From Lunatibacter salilacus (lineage in GTDB: Bacteria; Bacteroidota; Bacteroidia; Cytophagales; Cyclobacteriaceae): 64,000 nucleotides of DNA. Shown here in pieces: positions 62,290-64,000 of this stretch. The notes beneath the pieces were generated by a model. The model did no database searches, was not told where the DNA came from, and saw only the letters and a list, made by a program, of their open reading frames with translations. Every line of letters starts with the position of its first letter. Position 1 is the stretch's first letter. The position numbers were made by a program, and so were the translations under genes. The stretch covers positions 1 through 64,000 of the forward strand of contig NZ_VOLC01000004.1 in the NCBI RefSeq assembly GCF_009797935.1. Direction: 5' to 3'.

Positions 62290-63729
62290 ATGAAAAAAGC
62301 AGTAATTGTCATAATCATCCTAATCCAAAGTTTTCAAGCGGAAGTAATTGGCGAAATAAGAGAGAAATTTACTAGTGAAACCAGCAGCCCGGGCGATGAA
62401 ATAATGCCGTACGAAAAGAACCCGTTTTATTGGCAATATAAACAAAAACCAATTTACCTGAGAGGAGGGAGTGATAATGATAATCTATGGCAATGGACAG
62501 GAACTAGGCTTACCGAACATTTGGATTTGCTTACCTCTGTTGGAGGTAACTATGTGCGTAATACAATGTCGGACAGGGATGAGGGAGATGTATTTGCATA
62601 CTATAAATTGGATAATGGAAAATACAACCTTGGGGAATGGAATCAGGAATATTGGGACAGGTTAGTTTATTTTCTTGAAGAGACAACCAAAAGAGGTATT
62701 ATTGCCCAGTTAACTCTCTGGGATTGTTATGACCTCTCCGGCACATCATTCGATAAGCATCCATTCAATCCGAAAAATAATGTAAACTGGGAAGAAGGAT
62801 TGGTTGGCGGAATGGAGGATTTTTATGGTGGTTCATTGTCAACTGACAATCAAGAAGTCCTCAAGATTCAAAAGGAATTTGTTCAAAAGCTTCTTTCAGT
62901 AACCCTTCAATTTGATAATGTACTCTATAATATTACTAACGAAAGCTTTCTTAGTCTTGAGTGGGAGGATTATTGGGCTGCATTTGTACAGGATTTAGCT
63001 CAAAAAAATGGGAAAACAATCTATATAACCAGTATGAATATAGTTGCTTCTACCGGAGTAAGACACGTTATGAATAGAAGAAACCTCTATTCATTTGTGG
63101 AAATTTCCCAAAACAATCAAGAATCAAGAGGAGCTAGGGGAAAGGCACACTGGGAAAATGTTGTTAAATGGAGACGGATTCTAGAACTTCAGGAGGAGGG
63201 AGCAATGCCTATGAACAACGAGAAGATTTATGGCTCTAGGGAAAATACAAACTATTCTTTTGGAACTGGTACAGAGGCAGAAGACAGATTTTGGAAGAAT
63301 GTTTTTGGTGGGGCTGCCTCTGTACGCTTTCATAGACCTGATGGTGGAATGGGTTTATCCGAAAGAGCCCGGATAAATATAAATGCGTTGTCGATGTTTT
63401 TGGAGGAATTTGATATCTTTTCTTCCGGTCCGTACACGGAAATAGATTTTTATGCCGAATCCGAAGGTTATGCTTTAGCCAATATTGGAAAGGAGTTTGC
63501 TGTTTATCTTCCTGCTGGAAGATATTCACTGGAACTCGATCCTTGGCTTTTAGCCAAAAAAGTAAGTATTAAGTATCTGGATTTTGATTCGGCTACGTGG
63601 TCGGAGGAAGAAACCTTGGAATTAACCTGGGAAAAGGGTCTAAGTGAATTCTTTGGGTACCAACAGGGAATCCAAATTACTTCTCCTTCCAATCGCCCTT
63701 GTATAGCAGTAGTCAGATTTTTAGAATAG
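62290..63729 (+). CDS. Glycoside-hydrolase-like exported protein
   Basis: The 479-residue protein has a signal (residues 1-21, ending FQAEVIG). Residues 55-380 look like a (beta/alpha)8 glycosidase: PIYLRGGSDNDN, TEHLDLLTSVGGNYVRNTM, WDRLVYFLEETTKRGIIAQLTLWDCYDL and NVLYNITNESFLSLEWEDYW, where Asn217-Glu218 fits the acid/base of GH-A clan enzymes. A candidate nucleophile is the Glu in MPMNNEKIYG. The C-terminal 100 residues form a beta domain (YALANIGKEFAVYLPAGRYSLEL). It is similar in layout to DUF4038/DUF6298-type glycosidases. It probably works with the sulfatases upstream. Confidence 0.75.
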   Translation: MKKAVIVIIILIQSFQAEVIGEIREKFTSETSSPGDEIMPYEKNPFYWQYKQKPIYLRGGSDNDNLWQWTGTRLTEHLDLLTSVGGNYVRNTMSDRDEGDVFAYYKLDNGKYNLGEWNQEYWDRLVYFLEETTKRGIIAQLTLWDCYDLSGTSFDKHPFNPKNNVNWEEGLVGGMEDFYGGSLSTDNQEVLKIQKEFVQKLLSVTLQFDNVLYNITNESFLSLEWEDYWAAFVQDLAQKNGKTIYITSMNIVASTGVRHVMNRRNLYSFVEISQNNQESRGARGKAHWENVVKWRRILELQEEGAMPMNNEKIYGSRENTNYSFGTGTEAEDRFWKNVFGGAASVRFHRPDGGMGLSERARININALSMFLEEFDIFSSGPYTEIDFYAESEGYALANIGKEFAVYLPAGRYSLELDPWLLAKKVSIKYLDFDSATWSEEETLELTWEKGLSEFFGYQQGIQITSPSNRPCIAVVRFLE

Positions 63730-64000
63730 GATAACGAAAAAATCAAATGGATAGAGAGAAATTCATAGTTAATACTAATATCATTTTTCAATATGGTTTT
63801 GATAAATCTGAATTTAATCAACTGTATATGAAAAGGTTAGATTAATATGATTAAGATTTTTTAATATTATAGGTTACATTTCCAGTTATATCCGCTTTGT
63901 CAAGTGAAGACCGATTCTTATTTGCTTTTTGTAATCAAATACAGAATAAGAAATTAACATTAAGCCATTGCTGAATAAATTAAGTAAGGGCTGAAAAGCC
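63730..64000. other. AT-rich intergenic region at window end
   Basis: No gene, tRNA or terminator is evident to the window edge. Confidence 0.4.

Noticed and set aside
61560..62375. Frames of 81 and 125 codons in the REP-like array
   Set aside because: They follow hairpin repeats, and the second overlaps the start of the glycosidase gene.

Overview
The window looks like chromosome of a marine-type member of the Bacteroidota, probably Cytophagales/Cyclobacteriaceae-like. The support is the short primary sigma factor, promoters of the TAnnTTTG type, a type IX secretion sorting tail, paired sulfatases, a bacillithiol-pathway deacetylase (BshB1), and planctomycete-type DUF1549/DUF1553, DUF1501 and DUF6807 proteins. 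The genus cannot be fixed from sequence alone. No rRNA, CRISPR array or intact transposase was found.

Layout. 1-2.5 kb is an eroded mobile/defence patch: a polymorphic-toxin tail with a putative immunity gene, a nonsense-interrupted XRE regulator, a tyrosine-recombinase tail and a nonsense-interrupted DUF1016 nuclease. 2.7-6 kb holds DUF4180 and an exported S9 peptidase. 6.3-10.9 kb is a three-gene cluster (ATP-grasp ligase, large protein with a papain-like C-terminal half, stand-alone alanine racemase) that I judge the best candidate for an undescribed pathway. 10.9-12.1 kb holds gene relics (Fic, TonB-like) and ATATC-rich repeats. 12.1-22.6 kb holds a response regulator, the PSD1/DUF1501/cytochrome-LRR triad, a candidate structured ncRNA, DUF6807, PAP2-like, a sialate-O-acetylesterase-like hydrolase and a metallophosphoesterase.

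23.2-44.8 kb is the housekeeping core: parE-parC, thrS, infC-rpmI-rplT, tRNA-Met, a START-like protein, an LptF/G permease whose 5' end is tandemly duplicated, rpsO, pnp, primary sigma factor, trxB, an M23 peptidase, bshB1, pdxH, AlgH-like and DUF349. Intrinsic terminators are clear here.

A tRNA-Thr at 44.9 kb opens a second accessory zone (45-52.8 kb). It contains a frameshifted exported protein, joined IS-like ends, a GxxExxY relic, remains of a type I restriction locus, two apparently intact toxin-antitoxin pairs (MNT/HEPN and ParDE), a GIY-YIG-like protein, REP-like repeats and a truncated AlbA-type helicase. An apparently resident desaturase gene lies within this zone.

52.9-64 kb holds a GAF/multi-PAS histidine kinase with an Rcp-like response regulator, then a glycan or nucleoside scavenging group: nucleoside hydrolase, relic of a T9SS-exported protein, two translationally overlapping sulfatases and a glycosidase-like protein. 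A cluster of covarying hairpin repeats lies between the sulfatases and the glycosidase. Across the accessory zones at least eight genes carry in-frame stops, frameshifts or internal deletions, while core genes are intact, so the damage is local.
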